Part shown: positions 46,720-57,550 of the stretch, piece by piece
Layout of the letters: the number at the start of each line of letters is the position of its first letter
Numbering within the stretch: position 1 is the stretch's first letter
Assembly: GCA_012934845.2 (NCBI GenBank)
Contig: WNNJ02000629.1
Coordinates: forward strand, 62,001 to 126,000
Length of the DNA stretch: 64,000 bases
Direction: 5' to 3'
DNA from: Pomphorhynchus laevis
Taxonomy: Eukaryota > Acanthocephala > Palaeacanthocephala > Echinorhynchida > Pomphorhynchidae
Made by a program: the position numbers and the translations under genes
Notes under the pieces: generated by a model
Seen by the model: the letters and a program-made list of their open reading frames with translations, nothing else
The model's database searches: none
Told to the model about the DNA's origin: nothing

Positions 46720-48935
46720 TTAACGTGGCAAATGCGTGCCAGCGCACGCTTACATGACCACAACGAACAAAAATGTAAATCATGTGTCGAGAAGGTGTGA
46801 ACGAAGGAGATGTTTGAATGTGATACGGGAAGGGGCGCGGCGGAAGTCGAGAGAGAGAGTTGATTACAAGCGAATGGGGCGGATACGAGATTGGAGACCA
46901 TAGTTGTTGGAGTAATTGGGAACGTCGAGTCAGAGGGTATGGCGGGAACGCAGCGATAGCGAGGTGGGCGAGTGTCGGCTAAGAAAGGAAGGTTGATGAA
47001 CAATGGGGAGCCGACTGCGATGAGACAAAACGTTACGAATAAAAGGCGGAGCTGTATGCGGATGTGGATGGTGGGCCAGGAGAGTTAGGCAAGATATGTA
47101 GATGTGTGATCGATGAGACGGAGACGAATGAGCACTCGAACGGCGGAGTTGATGATTCGTTGTAGGGGTAGGATGATGGATTTTGGAGAATTTGCGAAAA
47201 GGCTAAGGCAGTAATCGATTTTAGTGAAGAGAAGTGATCAAATAAAAGATATACAAGAACGGAAGTCGATAAGGAGGCAGATACGGCGGATGTCACGGAG
47301 AATTAAGTTAGACGAGCGGACCTTGTCATTGACGAATGGTTTAAGGGAAATATGATCATCGAAATGAAGCCTAGGAAAGTGAGATTGTGTACTAAAAGGA
47401 TGATCGATGAAACAAAAGATACAATGGGAGGAGATATGTTTGGTTTACGGGGGAGGATCCACATTATTTTAGACTTGTTGGGGTTTAGAACGAGATGGAG
47501 ATTGGAGAGACGTTTGTAGATAGAAGAAAAACAGTTGGAGGCAGAAATGGCGATATCGTGTATGCGATGGGCGGGTGCATGAACATAGATGAATATGCCA
47601 TCGGTGTATTGCGTGATGTTAAAGGAGTAAGGTTTGATAAACGGAGAGAGATCGCCAAGCAGAAGAGAGAAAAGCAGGGGACCTAGGACTGAACCTTGTG
47701 GGACCCCGCAAAAAATAGGGATTGGAGGGGAGGATGATGAATTAGAACAGACGCGAAAGGAATGGTCGGATAGATATGAGGCAAACCATGCTACGGAGGA
47801 GGAAGAAAAGCCGTAATCATAACGAAGGCAAGAAAGGAGAACTTTGTGGTCGACAATGTCGAAGGCGGAGGAGATGTCGAGGGAGATTAGAACACTATGT
47901 AGAGCTTTGTCTCGAGAAATGAGTAAATCGTTGTAAACTTTCATGCATGCGATTTCTGTGGAGTGATAAGTACAGAATGCGGATTGGAAAGGAGGGTGCA
48001 GATTGGATGATGAGACATAAGCGTTGATCTGCATTAAGGTGAGGCGCGTGAAACGGGACGATAGCTAAAAGGAAGTAAGGGGTCGAGCGATTGCTTCTTA
48101 ACGAGGGGACGAACGATTTCGGATTTCCAGTTGGAAGGGAAGATACGACTGCGGATGGACGAGTTAAACAAGGTGATGAGGAAAGGGCATATCGATGAGC
48201 AAATGGATTTAAGTATGTGGGTAGGTAGGGGATCGGCAGGTGAGGTTTTGTTGGACAAGGACGTGAGGATAGATGAGACTTCGGTAAGTGAGACAGGGAG
48301 AAGATGAAAGAGTTTCGGGAGGATGAGGCGATGCATGTAACAATGAGATGTAATGGAGACAGAGTTATGAGATAGCAACATGAATACTTTGGTCTGAAGA
48401 AATGACAAGTAATCATGGTGATTGATGTTGCAAGACGAAGAGAAACGAGAAAGGATTGAGTTAAAAGTATGTCAGAGAGACTTAAAGTTGAATGAAGTGA
48501 TGATGTTTTGCTGCTAGAAGGAGTTGCATTTGGAACGTAGGAGGTGGAGGTTAAACAGGGGAAGAGCAAGATAGAAATCACGAAGAGATGGAGTGAGCGA
48601 GCGGATATCACGTCTACGAGAGTTGTGATAGTCTCGAAAAGCATAGCGGAGTCGACGCTTTGAGAGTAGGCATTGGATGTAAAATCATTGTGCACGTTAC
48701 AAGCGACGGTGTGGGTGAGACTTGAAGGGCAAGAGAAGATCGAGAGCGGATGTGAGTTCAGAGTCCAAAAGAAAGGCGAGATCGTGAGTAGAGGAATATG
48801 TTATTATGGGATAGGATAGAGACGATTTGACATAAGTCGTCTCATAAATCGGTTGTACATATCTTGCCCAACTCTCCTGGCCCACCATCCACATCCGCAT
48901 CAAACTCCGCCTTGTAACTTTTCGTATCATCGCTG
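46720..48935 (-). mobile_element. L2-like LINE copy with defective RT
   Basis: From high to low, there is degraded sequence upstream, then an RT N-terminal part (LFNSSIRSRIFPSNWKSEIV, about 48150), and the RT core at 48034-47303 (ISLDISSAFDIVDHKVLL, GVPQGSVLGPLLFSLLLGDL). The expected catalytic YADD box reads YTDG. A C-terminal region follows at 47296-46800, and the 3' end CACGTTA with hairpin GCGTGCGCTGGCACGC is at about 46721-46760. Several frame changes are present. The family resembles the L2/Rex-like branch with the phrase SSAFDIVDH. It is closely similar to the plus-strand copy at 49.3-51.0 kb. Confidence 0.8.
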
Positions 48936-49255
48936 TCGGCTATCCATCGTTCATCAACCTTCCTTTCTTAGACGGTACTCGGCCCACCTCGCTATCGCTG
49001 CGTTCCCGCCATACCCTCTTACTCCACGTTCCCAATTACTCCAACAGCTATGGTCTCCGATCCTTCCTCGTCGCCGCCTCACTCGCCTGTAATCAACTCC
49101 CTCTCGACGTCCGCTGCGCTCCCTCCTTTATCACATTCAAACAACTCCTCCGTTCACACCTTTTCGACACATGATTTACATTTATGTTTTGTTGTGGTCA
49201 AGTAAGCGTGCGCTGGCACGCATTTGCCACATTATAATACATCTTTTTTTTAAAT
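48845..49255 (+). mobile_element. L2-like LINE 3' fragment
   Basis: It encodes the C-terminal end (PTLLAHHPHPHQTPP in one frame; a DGTRPTSLSLRS-like region in another) and ends with TGTGGTCAAGTAAGCGTGCGCTGGCACGCATTTGCCAC. The last part is cited by position (49190-49232). 5'-truncated, as is common for LINE insertions. Confidence 0.7.
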
Positions 49256-49344
49256 AAGGCAGAGCAGAGAAGGGAGAGGTCAAGATTTCTCCAAGGGCGA
49301 CGTAGGATTGTAGGTGTGTGATGACGGGTGTGGTTGTAGGGCCA

Positions 49345-50980
49345 GTCTAATCTCATCCTCCCGGAACTCTTTCATCTTCTCCCAGTCTCACCTACAGAAG
49401 TATCATCTGTCCTCATGTCCTTGCCCAACAAAACCTCACCTGCCGATCCCCTACCTACCCACATACTTAAATCCATTTGCTCATCGATATGCCCTTTCCT
49501 CATCACCTTGTTTAACTCGTCCATCCGCAGTCGTATCTTCCCTTCCAACTGGAAATCCGAAATCGTTCGTCCCCTCGTTAAGAAGCAATCGCTCGACCCC
49601 TTACTTCCTTTTAGCTATCGTCCCGTTTCACGCGCCTCACCTTAATGCAGATCAACGCTTATGTCTCATCATCCAATCTGCACCCTCCTTTCCAATCCGC
49701 ATTCTGTACTTATCACTCCACAGAAATCGCATGCATGAAAGTTTACAACGATTTACTCATTTCTCGAGACAAAGATCTACATAGTGTTCTAATCTCCCTC
49801 GACATCTCCTCCGCCTTCGACATTGTCGACCACAAAGTTCTCCTTTCTTGCCTTCGTTATGATTACGGCTTTTCTTCCTCCTCCGTAGCATGGTTTGCCT
49901 CATATCTATCCGACCATTCCTTTCGCATCTGTTCTAATTCATCATCATCCCCTCCAATCCCTATTTTTTGCGGGGTCCCACAAGGTTCAGTCCTAGGTCC
50001 CCTGCTTTTCTCTCTTCTGCTTGGCGATCTCTCTCCGTTTATCAAACCTTACTCCTTTAACATCACGCAATACACCGATGGCATATTCATCTATGTTCAT
50101 GCACCCGCCCATCGCATACACGATATCGCCATTTCTGCCTCCAAATGTCTTTCTTCTATCTACAAACGTCTCTCCAATCTCCATCTCGTTCTAAATCCCG
50201 AAAAGTCCAAAATAATGTGGATCCTCCCCCGTAAACCAAGCATATCTCCTCCCACTGTATATTTTGCCTCATCGATCATCCCCATAGTCCACAATCTCAC
50301 TTTCCTAGGCTTCATTTCGATGATCATATTTCCCTTAAATTATTCGTCAATGACAAGGTCCGCTCGTCTAACTTAATTCTCCGTGACATCCGCCGTATCT
50401 GCCTCCTTATCGACTTCCGTTCTTGTATATCTTTTATTTGATCACTTCTCTTCACTAAAATCGATTACTGCCTTAGTCTTTTCGCAAATTCTCCAAAATC
50501 CATCATCCTACACGTACAACGAATAATCAACACCGCCGTTCGAGTGCTCCTTCGTCTCCGTCGCTTCGACCACACATCCACATATTTTGCCCAACTCTCC
50601 TGGCTCACCATCCACATCCGCATCAAACTCCGCCTTCTTCTCGTTACCTTTCGTCTCATCGCTGTCGGCTCCCCATCGTTTATCAACCTTCCTTTCTTAG
50701 ACGATACTCGCCCCACTTCGCTATCGCTTCGTTCCTGTCATACCTTCTTACTCCACGTTCCTAATTACTCCAACAACTACGGTCTCCGATCCTTCCTCGT
50801 CGCCGCTTCACTCGCCTGGAAAAAACTCCCTCTCGACGTCCTCCGCGCCCCCTCCTTTATCACATTCAAACACCAACTCCGTTCACACCTTCTCGACACC
50901 TGATTCACAGTCTTGTTTTGTTGTGGTCATGTAAGCGTGCGCTGGCACGCATCTGCCACGTTAAAATAAATCCTTTTTTT
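49345..50980 (+). mobile_element. L2-like LINE copy with defective RT, inverted partner
   Basis: Plus-strand copy covering the RT N-terminal part (49415-49645), the RT core (49645-50376; SLDISSAFDIVDHKVLL, GVPQGSVLGPLLFSLLLGDL) and the C-terminus (50465-50903). The 3' end motif is at 50925-50965 and is followed by ATCCTTTTTTT. The catalytic box reads YTDG, exactly as in the 46.7-48.4 kb copy. The shared defect shows the two come from one dead parent by inverted duplication, not from two separate retrotranspositions. Confidence 0.8.
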
Positions 50981-50989
50981 GTGAGTGAG

Positions 50990-51550
50990 ATCAAGGGTGA
51001 CGAGAAAGTGATCGGATAAACCAGGATCGGAGATGGGAGGTGAGGTGTAGGCAGCAAAATGATCGGGGACAACGATGATGTCGAGTGCCTCGCCAAGGAT
51101 ATGTGTGGGGGCATTGGAGATGGGTTTGTAGTTATTGTTGGATAGAATGTTGATGAACTGGATGGACTCGGTGGAAGAGGGGCGGTCGAGGCGGATGTTG
51201 AAGTCGCCAAGAACGATTGAAGGGATTGAGGACAAAGAACAGTGGGACAGAAGGTCAGCGAGTTCGGTAAAAAATAAGGAGGTAGGAGCAGATGAACCAG
51301 GACGGTATACAATGGCGCGATCTAGAGTGATCGGGTTAGAAGAACGACAAGTGAGCAGTTCAAATGAGCAAGGACTGAAAATGGAAGTGATTTTGCGAAT
51401 AGACGCGGGGTGACGGGCGAATGCGACAATGCCGCCATGATTAGAGAATTTAGAAGAGGATGAGCTGAGGGGGCGAGCGGATTCGACTTGTGAGCAATCG
51501 GCAGAGAGCAAACGGCGGATGGGAGAACAAACGGCGGATGGAAAAATCTA
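50990..51550 (-). pseudogene. L2-like LINE endonuclease fragment
   Basis: The minus strand encodes FSNHGGIVAFARHP, ITLDRAIVYRPGSSAPTSLF, SIVLGDFNIRLDRPSS, APTHILGEALDIIV and DPGLSDHFLVTLDL, the APE-type endonuclease of the L2-like family. It abuts, tail to tail, the 3' end of the plus-strand copy. This is the only good endonuclease of that family in the window; the RT copies lack theirs. Confidence 0.8.
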
Positions 51551-51554
51551 TTAT

Positions 51555-52555
51555 CTCTGTTTATCATAGGTCATAGCCTTATGGCTAGACCTGTAATAAT
51601 ACATAATGGCATGTTTTTTAATTGATTTAGCAGGGTGTTACTTATTTCATTGTACGTTTTAAAGATAATGACCTTTGATGCGTGAAAGGGCGTGGGACGT
51701 CGTTCTAAGAGAAAATTGTTTAACCTTCAAGGCAATTCAAACGAAAGTCAGATTTCAGCAAAGATGGAATTGTATTAAGATGCAGTGTAAAGATTGTGGA
51801 CAAGTATATTCTAGCCAAACCAGTCAAGGTTTGGCCAAACTTATTAAGCCACATAATTATAATGTACGTGAAGTTACTACTTTTGGTGCGATCGTTCAAC
51901 ACTGAGAATCTAAATTACTTTATTGATTTAAAAACATTAGTTTTATATCCTCGCTTAAAATCCACCAATACATTTGTTCTCTTCTTTTTGTATTTTCAAA
52001 CATTTCTACTGTCCCATAATGTTGTTTTATCAAGTTTTAGCAAACCTTTCCGTCTGTATATCATTAACATATACCATTAATTTTCTTGTATCATTGATAA
52101 CAGTAAAATAAATCTTTTCTTTTTTAATACTCGATTGTGACATAAACCTATTGGCATTGACTGTACTTTCGCCTTTTGATCGTTTTCCTCTTTTTCTATA
52201 CTAATTATCTCTGTTTTCATATCTTGAATAAAGCCTCTTGTTTGAATTATTAATACACGTTCATTTATAAATGTTCATTTTAACGTAGAACAATCCATTG
52301 CATATAATACCTACTTAAAATGCTTAGTATCTTTTGCTGTGCTTAAATAGGTGATCAGCAGGTAACGGTGTTAAAAATTATTCTAATCATACATAATGAC
52401 ATGCTTGATTCAATTGATTTGGCAGGCTGTCGCTTAATTCACTGTGCGTTTTAAAGATAATGTCCACTACTGCGTGAAAAGGGGTGGGACGTCGTAAATT
52501 TTGCACCATAACTGTTATACTCGCTTTTTGATTCCTTTAATAGGCGATAAATTTA
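51555..52555. other. Dispersed repeats, class unknown
   Basis: TTTTAAAGATAATG followed by a GGGCGTGGGACGTCGT-like block occurs at about 51655-51705 and again at 52450-52500. Related text is at 32.0-32.2 kb. Open frames here are short and show no motif. Possibly parts of one old element. Confidence 0.45.
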
Positions 52556-52557
52556 TT

Positions 52558-52600
52558 TTAAGTGGCAAATGCGTGCCAAAGGCGCGCTTACAATCCCACT
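52558..52600 (-). repeat. Solo 3' end of the L2-like LINE
   Basis: AAGTGGCAAATGCGTGCC and GCGCGCTTAC, in minus sense, reproduce the 3' terminal hairpin motif of the L2-like family without adjacent coding sequence. Confidence 0.6.
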
Positions 52601-52639
52601 AATAATAATTTCGCAGGCGAATTCTGTGTGTTTGTTCAT

Positions 52640-52955
52640 TCCATTCATTAATTTTGTTCGTTCAGTCCGTTTGTTCATTCGGTCCGTTCGTTCAGTCCGT
52701 TCGTTCAGACGGTTCGTTCAGACCGTTCGTTCATACGCTTCGCAATGTCCGTTCATTTAGACCGTTCGGTCAGTATGTTCGTTTAGTCCGTTCATTCAAT
52801 TCGTTCGTTCAGTCCGTTCCTTCAGTCCGTTCGTAAAGTCCGTTCTTTCAGACCGTTCGGTTAGTATGTTCGTTTAGTCCGTTCATTTAATCAGTTCGTT
52901 CAGTCCGCTAGTTCAGTCAGTTTGCCCAGTTTGTTCGTTCAGGCGTTCGTTCCTT
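52640..52955. repeat. Minisatellite of GTTCGTTCAGTCC units
   Basis: About 25 units of 12-13 bp (variants GTTCATTCAGTCC, GTTCGTTCAGACC, GTTCGTTTAGTCC) form a continuous array. The open reading frames through it (repeats of FVQSVRS) are a by-product of the repeat. Confidence 0.9.
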
Positions 52956-52959
52956 CCAA

Positions 52960-54255
52960 TTGATACACTTTTCTTGTTTATACTACTAACATCCTTTCTC
53001 AAAACGGGCTTGGGACCGGTCATGGCGGAGTCCTTTCCTCAAACTCGCCTTTAAGTATATATCTTCCAATCCTTACCGAATCCCACCTCACCTTCATAAA
53101 TCCTGGTTTATGTGACTATCGTAATGTTCTATAATTTCCTCAAACTGTGAACGCTGTTTCCTTTATATTGACGCTCCTTTTGAATAAATTGCCTTTCTTC
53201 ATCTGCTCAACCGCCCCCTTTTCATCCGTCAAACAGTCTTCCTTCTTTTTTGTACCTTAATAATTGATTCAATTATTCACACTCTTAACTTTCCCATACT
53301 CTCCCACACCAACATCAACCTGTTGGCATTGATCATACTTTTTGTGTTTGATCTATTATTGATAAAGAATTATTGGAGCTTGATCAAAAAAGGTGAAACA
53401 TTTTATTTGATATTTCGCTTATACATTTTCCGCTATCTCTATGTGTTGTCCCTTAATATTTGATTCAATCATTCACATCTTCTTTAAACTTTCCCTGTAC
53501 CCTCCTACGCCTCGACAACAACATATTGGCATTTATCATAATTTTTTTGTTATTTTTCATTTTTTATTTGTTGTAAAATCTTTTAATTTGCAATTTAGTG
53601 GACTTGTAAGTGGATGTATATCCACAATGGTCGCTTGAATAAACCTGTCCTATGAACTCGCTGCTATCTCTGCTGGTATCCAATTGTATCTTTGGAAAGT
53701 TGATCGAACGTGTTTAGTCTAACTTACGTAGCAAAAGTGTTGTATATAAAATAGGGAACAGTGATTTCGCTAAAGCTCAAGGAGATTATTTGCATACACT
53801 GGCCTAGAAATCTATTTGAATTTCGATTTATAGCGCGATGATCGATAATTCCGAAACAATTAAATATCTACTTTTGAAATTTTACAATTATTGAAATATT
53901 AAGAGAACTCGATTTTGTCGTTTATTTGTAGATTGGCCACGTTTATTTGTAGATTATAACGCCATTTTAAAACTGTTTAGCATAGTCTATTTATAAAAAA
54001 TAAAACTTCATATCGTCCCTACAAGTTGACTCCCCAAAATTTCAAATATAATATAACTAATTCCAGAAACCAAACGATACAAAAAGATTAAACATTTTCA
54101 AACATTAATATCAAAAAAACGAGATAGTGCAGTAAGAACACCAAGCAAAATAACCTTAAATTCAAATCGTTTTAAATGTTTGGAAATATACGAATAGTAA
54201 TTTTACTGAAAACAATTATTAAAGTTTATACATAGTTTGAAATCAAGTTCAAAAG
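52960..54255. other. Transposon debris and spacer
   Basis: A MITE end of the palindromic family lies at 53345-53420 (TTATTGATAAAGAATTATTGG, then GATATTTCGCTTA); it is a single end only. TTGGCATTGATCATACTTTTT-like text recurs near 53325, 53525 and 52150. No gene is recognised. Confidence 0.5.
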
Positions 54256-54261
54256 TTGTTG

Positions 54262-54312
54262 TTGTCATGTAAGCATGCGCTGGCAGTCATTTGCCACGTT
54301 AAAATAAATGTT
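54262..54312 (+). repeat. Solo 3' end of the L2-like LINE
   Basis: GTTGTCATGTAAGCATGCGC, GCATTTGCCACG-like text and TTAAAATAAATG reproduce the family 3' terminus without coding sequence. A GC-richer stretch at 54325-54480 follows, with open frames that carry no motif. Confidence 0.65.
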
Positions 54313-54689
54313 TTTTAAAAAAGATGGACAATGTCCTGTCTTCGGCGGCCTTCAAAAAACAGACAGTGTTGCCCAGCGCAAAGCATATTCCCAGCACTCC
54401 GAGGAACGACGCTGCGCTCCAGCGCACATCACCAAGCGTTTCGATTGCCACTGGTGCGAACTCGTAATCGCGAGTATCGATGTCTGTATTTTGATCTTTT
54501 TCTTGCCTCTATGTCACTGGCGATTATTATCGTGGTTCATTTTAGAGAATTATGTAAAAAAACTATTTTTTACCCAGAGATCAAATTTTCCATATCTAAG
54601 TATTTGATTAATTCTATTAAAATTATAAGTTTTAGTAATTGTTAATAAAAAGTTAAAGATTTGAAGTTTCGTGCAAAAGAAATAAACAT

Positions 54690-55975
54690 TAATATTTTTA
54701 TATTACTCATTTCTCGAGATTTTATATTACTCATTTCACGACTTACTCATTTCTCGATACAAGGCTCTATTTAGTGTTCTTATCTCCCTCGACCTCTCCT
54801 CCGCATTCGACATTGTCAACCACTCTGTCCTCCTTTCTCGCCTTCGTTATGATTACGGCTTTTCTTCCTCCTCCGTAGCATGGTTCGCCTCATATCTAAC
54901 CGACCGTTCCTTTCGCGTCTGTTCTAATTCATCATCATCCCCTCCCATCCCTATTTTTTGCGGGGTCCTACAAGGTTCAGTCCTAGGTCTCCTGCTTTTC
55001 TCTCTTCTGCTTACCGATCTCCCTCCGTTTATCAAACCTTACTCCTTTAAGGTCATGCAATACGCCGATGACATTCTAATCTATGCTCATGCACCCGCAC
55101 ATCGCATACACGATATCGGCATTTCTGCCTCCAACTGTCTTTCTTCTATCTACAAACGTCTCTCCAATCTCCATCTCGTTCTAAACCCCAACAAGTCTAA
55201 AATAATGTGGATCCTCCCCCGTAAACCAAACATATCTCCTCCCACTGTATATTTTGCCTCATCGATCATCCCCATAGTCCACAATCTTACTTCTTAGGCT
55301 TCCATTTCGATGATCACCTTTCCCTTAAACCCTTCGTCCGTGACAAGGTCCGCTCATCTAACTTAATTCTCCGTGATATCCGACGTATCTGCCCCCTTAT
55401 CGACTTCCGTTCTTGTATGTCTCTTCTTTCATCGCTTCTTTTCCCTCAAATCGATTACTGCCTCAGCCTTTTCGCTAATTCTCTAAAATCCATCATCCTA
55501 CCCCTACAACGAATAATCAACACCGCCGTTCGAGTGCTCTTTCGTCTTCGTCGCTTCGACCACACATCCACATATTTTGCCCAACTCTCCTGGCCCACCA
55601 TCCACATCCGCATCAAACTCCGCCTTCTTCTCGTTACCTTTCGTCTCATCGCTGTCGGCTCCCCATCGTTTATCAACCTTCCTTTCTTAGACGATACTCG
55701 CCCCACCTCGCTATCGCTTCGTTCCTGTCATACCCTCATACTCCACGTTCCTAATTACTCTAACAACTACGGTCTCCGATCCTTCCTCGTCGCCGCCTCA
55801 CTCGCCTGGAATCAACTCCCTCTCGACGTCCGCCGCGCCCCCTCCTTTATCATATTCGAACACCTCCTCCGTCAACACCTTCTCGACACCTGATTCACAG
55901 TCTTGTTTTGTTGTGGTCATGTAAGCGCGCGCTGGCACGCATTTGCCACGTTAAAATAAATCCTTTTTTAATATT
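54690..55975 (+). mobile_element. L2-like LINE copy, 5'-truncated
   Basis: RT with SLDLSSAFDIVNHSVLL, a GVLQGSVLGLLLF-like block and a preserved catalytic box QYADDILIYAH (55055-55090), then SASNCLSSIYKRLSNLHLVL. A long C-terminal frame runs 55417-55893 (LLFPQIDYCLSLFANSLKSI, YSNNYGLRSFLVAASLAWNQ). The 3' end motif is at 55915-55955 and TAAATCCTTTTTT follows. Unlike the 47 and 50 kb copies it keeps YADD, so it descends from a different source copy. At least two frame changes break it. Confidence 0.82.
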
Positions 55976-56053
55976 ATATTTAATGTTTTCTAATTATTTA
56001 TAATTATTTAATTATTACAGGATCGTAGTATTCAACACTGAGGCATTTTCATT

Positions 56054-56330
56054 CTAAAAAACGGCAACCGATTGATCGCTTAGGCACTCGAGTATACAAG
56101 TGGCATTGCCTCGCTGAACCGCTACGCTTAATCGCTGCCTAAAGAAAGCCATTGATTGAATTTCACCTGTGGTCTCGGAGATTATCTTTCCGATCTCTTC
56201 GATAAAATACGAGGTTTCCTTGCTCAATACTCCCAAGAACTCAACGGATACTGGAACGAATGTATATATTCTATTATCGATCTCGTAGTATTTTCCTTCT
56301 TGCATTCTGCATAGTGTTCACTCGAACTCA
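56054..56330 (-). pseudogene. LINE ORF2 C-terminal fragment
   Basis: The minus strand encodes KYYEIDNRIYTFVPVSVEFL, then a SYFIEEIGKIISETTGEIQS region and FFRQRLSVAVQRGNATCI. This matches the conserved C-terminal block also found at 23.6 and 33.5 kb. Its parent LINE is unrelated to the L2-like copies around it. Confidence 0.7.
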
Positions 56331-56399
56331 TTTTCATCTATATCTTCTTGCATTCTGCATAGTGTTCACTCTAACTCATATTCATCTGTATCTTCTTCC

Positions 56400-57150
56400 A
56401 TTTCGCATAATGTTCCCCAAGGTTAAGTCTTAGGTTACTTCTTTTTCTCCATTATTCTTGATGACTTATCTGCTATAATTCGCGACTACAATTTCTATGG
56501 AATACAGTACGCCGATGAATCTTACTTTATTATAACGTTCATCTTTGACTTCACAATCTCGCGACTTATAATACAAACTGTTTTTATCTATTCCAAAAAA
56601 TGCGTATCCACTCGTATAACTCTTAATTTTGAAATGTACAAAATTATGTGGGTTATCCGTAACTCCACTTACTTCATCTGTTATACGATCATTTTTAAAA
56701 ATCGTTGACAACCTGATATTTTTCCACTTCGACAATATTTTCCCATCAAACCCTTTATACAGGACACAGTTCGCTCTTCGTTTCTACTCTTTCGTTATCT
56801 ACGTTACATACGCAAGCTGTTCAAATTCCGTGCTTGCCTCGATTTATATCGGCTCTCTTATTTCCAAGAATTCATTATTGCCTTAGCCTTCCATATTTTC
56901 TAAATATGCTATTTTACCTTATTAACATATAATAAAATATGTTACTCGTAATCTCTTGAATCATCGCCACTTCAACCATACAACACAAAATCTTTCCTGT
57001 CTATCTTGGCCCACCATTAACCATCGTCCTGAATATAGTTTGCGTGTCGTTACCTTTCGTATTTTACTTTGTTATCCTCTATCCTACCTACATCTTGATC
57101 ATCTTGATAATTCGCGCTATGTTTCCTAGATATTGCTATTTCCTAGATAT
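56400..57150 (+). pseudogene. Old L2-like LINE, upstream half
   Basis: Diverged plus-strand RT end and C-terminal sequence: TATAATTCGCGACTAC-type text, IIGYADES-like remains near 56505, then blocks equivalent to KPFVRDKVRSS and SLLISKNSLLP (56740-56890) and LAHH-like text to about 57060. It is interrupted by the CR1-like insertion at about 57.15 kb and resumes near 60.64 kb. Confidence 0.6.
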
Positions 57151-57169
57151 TGCACAAACACGTATGAAT

Positions 57170-57550
57170 GATGATGTGTCCAGCCTCCGTACTGTGTTCT
57201 GTCAGTTACTCTTAGAAGGTGATGAGAAGCTAGCTTCTACTCTGAAGGTTACAAAGTTGTTTCGACTTGGAAAAAAGGTGGTAGAGAAACCAAGATTGTT
57301 GAAAGTTGTATTATCTTTCGCAAAACATGCAGACCTTTTGCTCAAACGTGGTTTTCGACTTAAAGATTATCCACATCGTATTCTTAAGGATCTGAGTCTC
57401 GAAGATCGTTTAAAGTTGAAAGAAGCAAAAACAGTATTACGAAACCGGCTATCTGAAGGTGAAACGAACTTATGCATACGAAATTTTCAGGTTGTCAGGT
57501 GGCACCCAGTAGTTCGTTGGAATCCCATAACGATCAACAGCGTCACTTAG
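57170..57550 (+). pseudogene. LINE ORF1, C-terminal part
   Basis: It encodes TKLFRLGKKVVEKPRLLKVV, PHRILKDLSLEDRLKLKEAK and NLCIRNFQVVRWHP, homologous to the last domain of ORF1 at 45 kb. The zinc finger and coiled coil are missing through 5' truncation. It overlaps the start of ORF2. Confidence 0.8.

Noticed and set aside
47495-47816. Opposite-strand frames within the L2-like LINE (MEIGETFVDRRK and similar)
   Set aside because: Shadows of the RT coding strand; they recur wherever that LINE recurs.
52569-52836. Two open frames rich in FVQSVRS repeats
   Set aside because: They are translations of a 12-13 bp minisatellite.
54308-54645. Two overlapping frames of about 100 codons after the solo LINE 3' end
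   Set aside because: Overlapping frames, no domain, no start context or splice sites; the GC-rich part is short.
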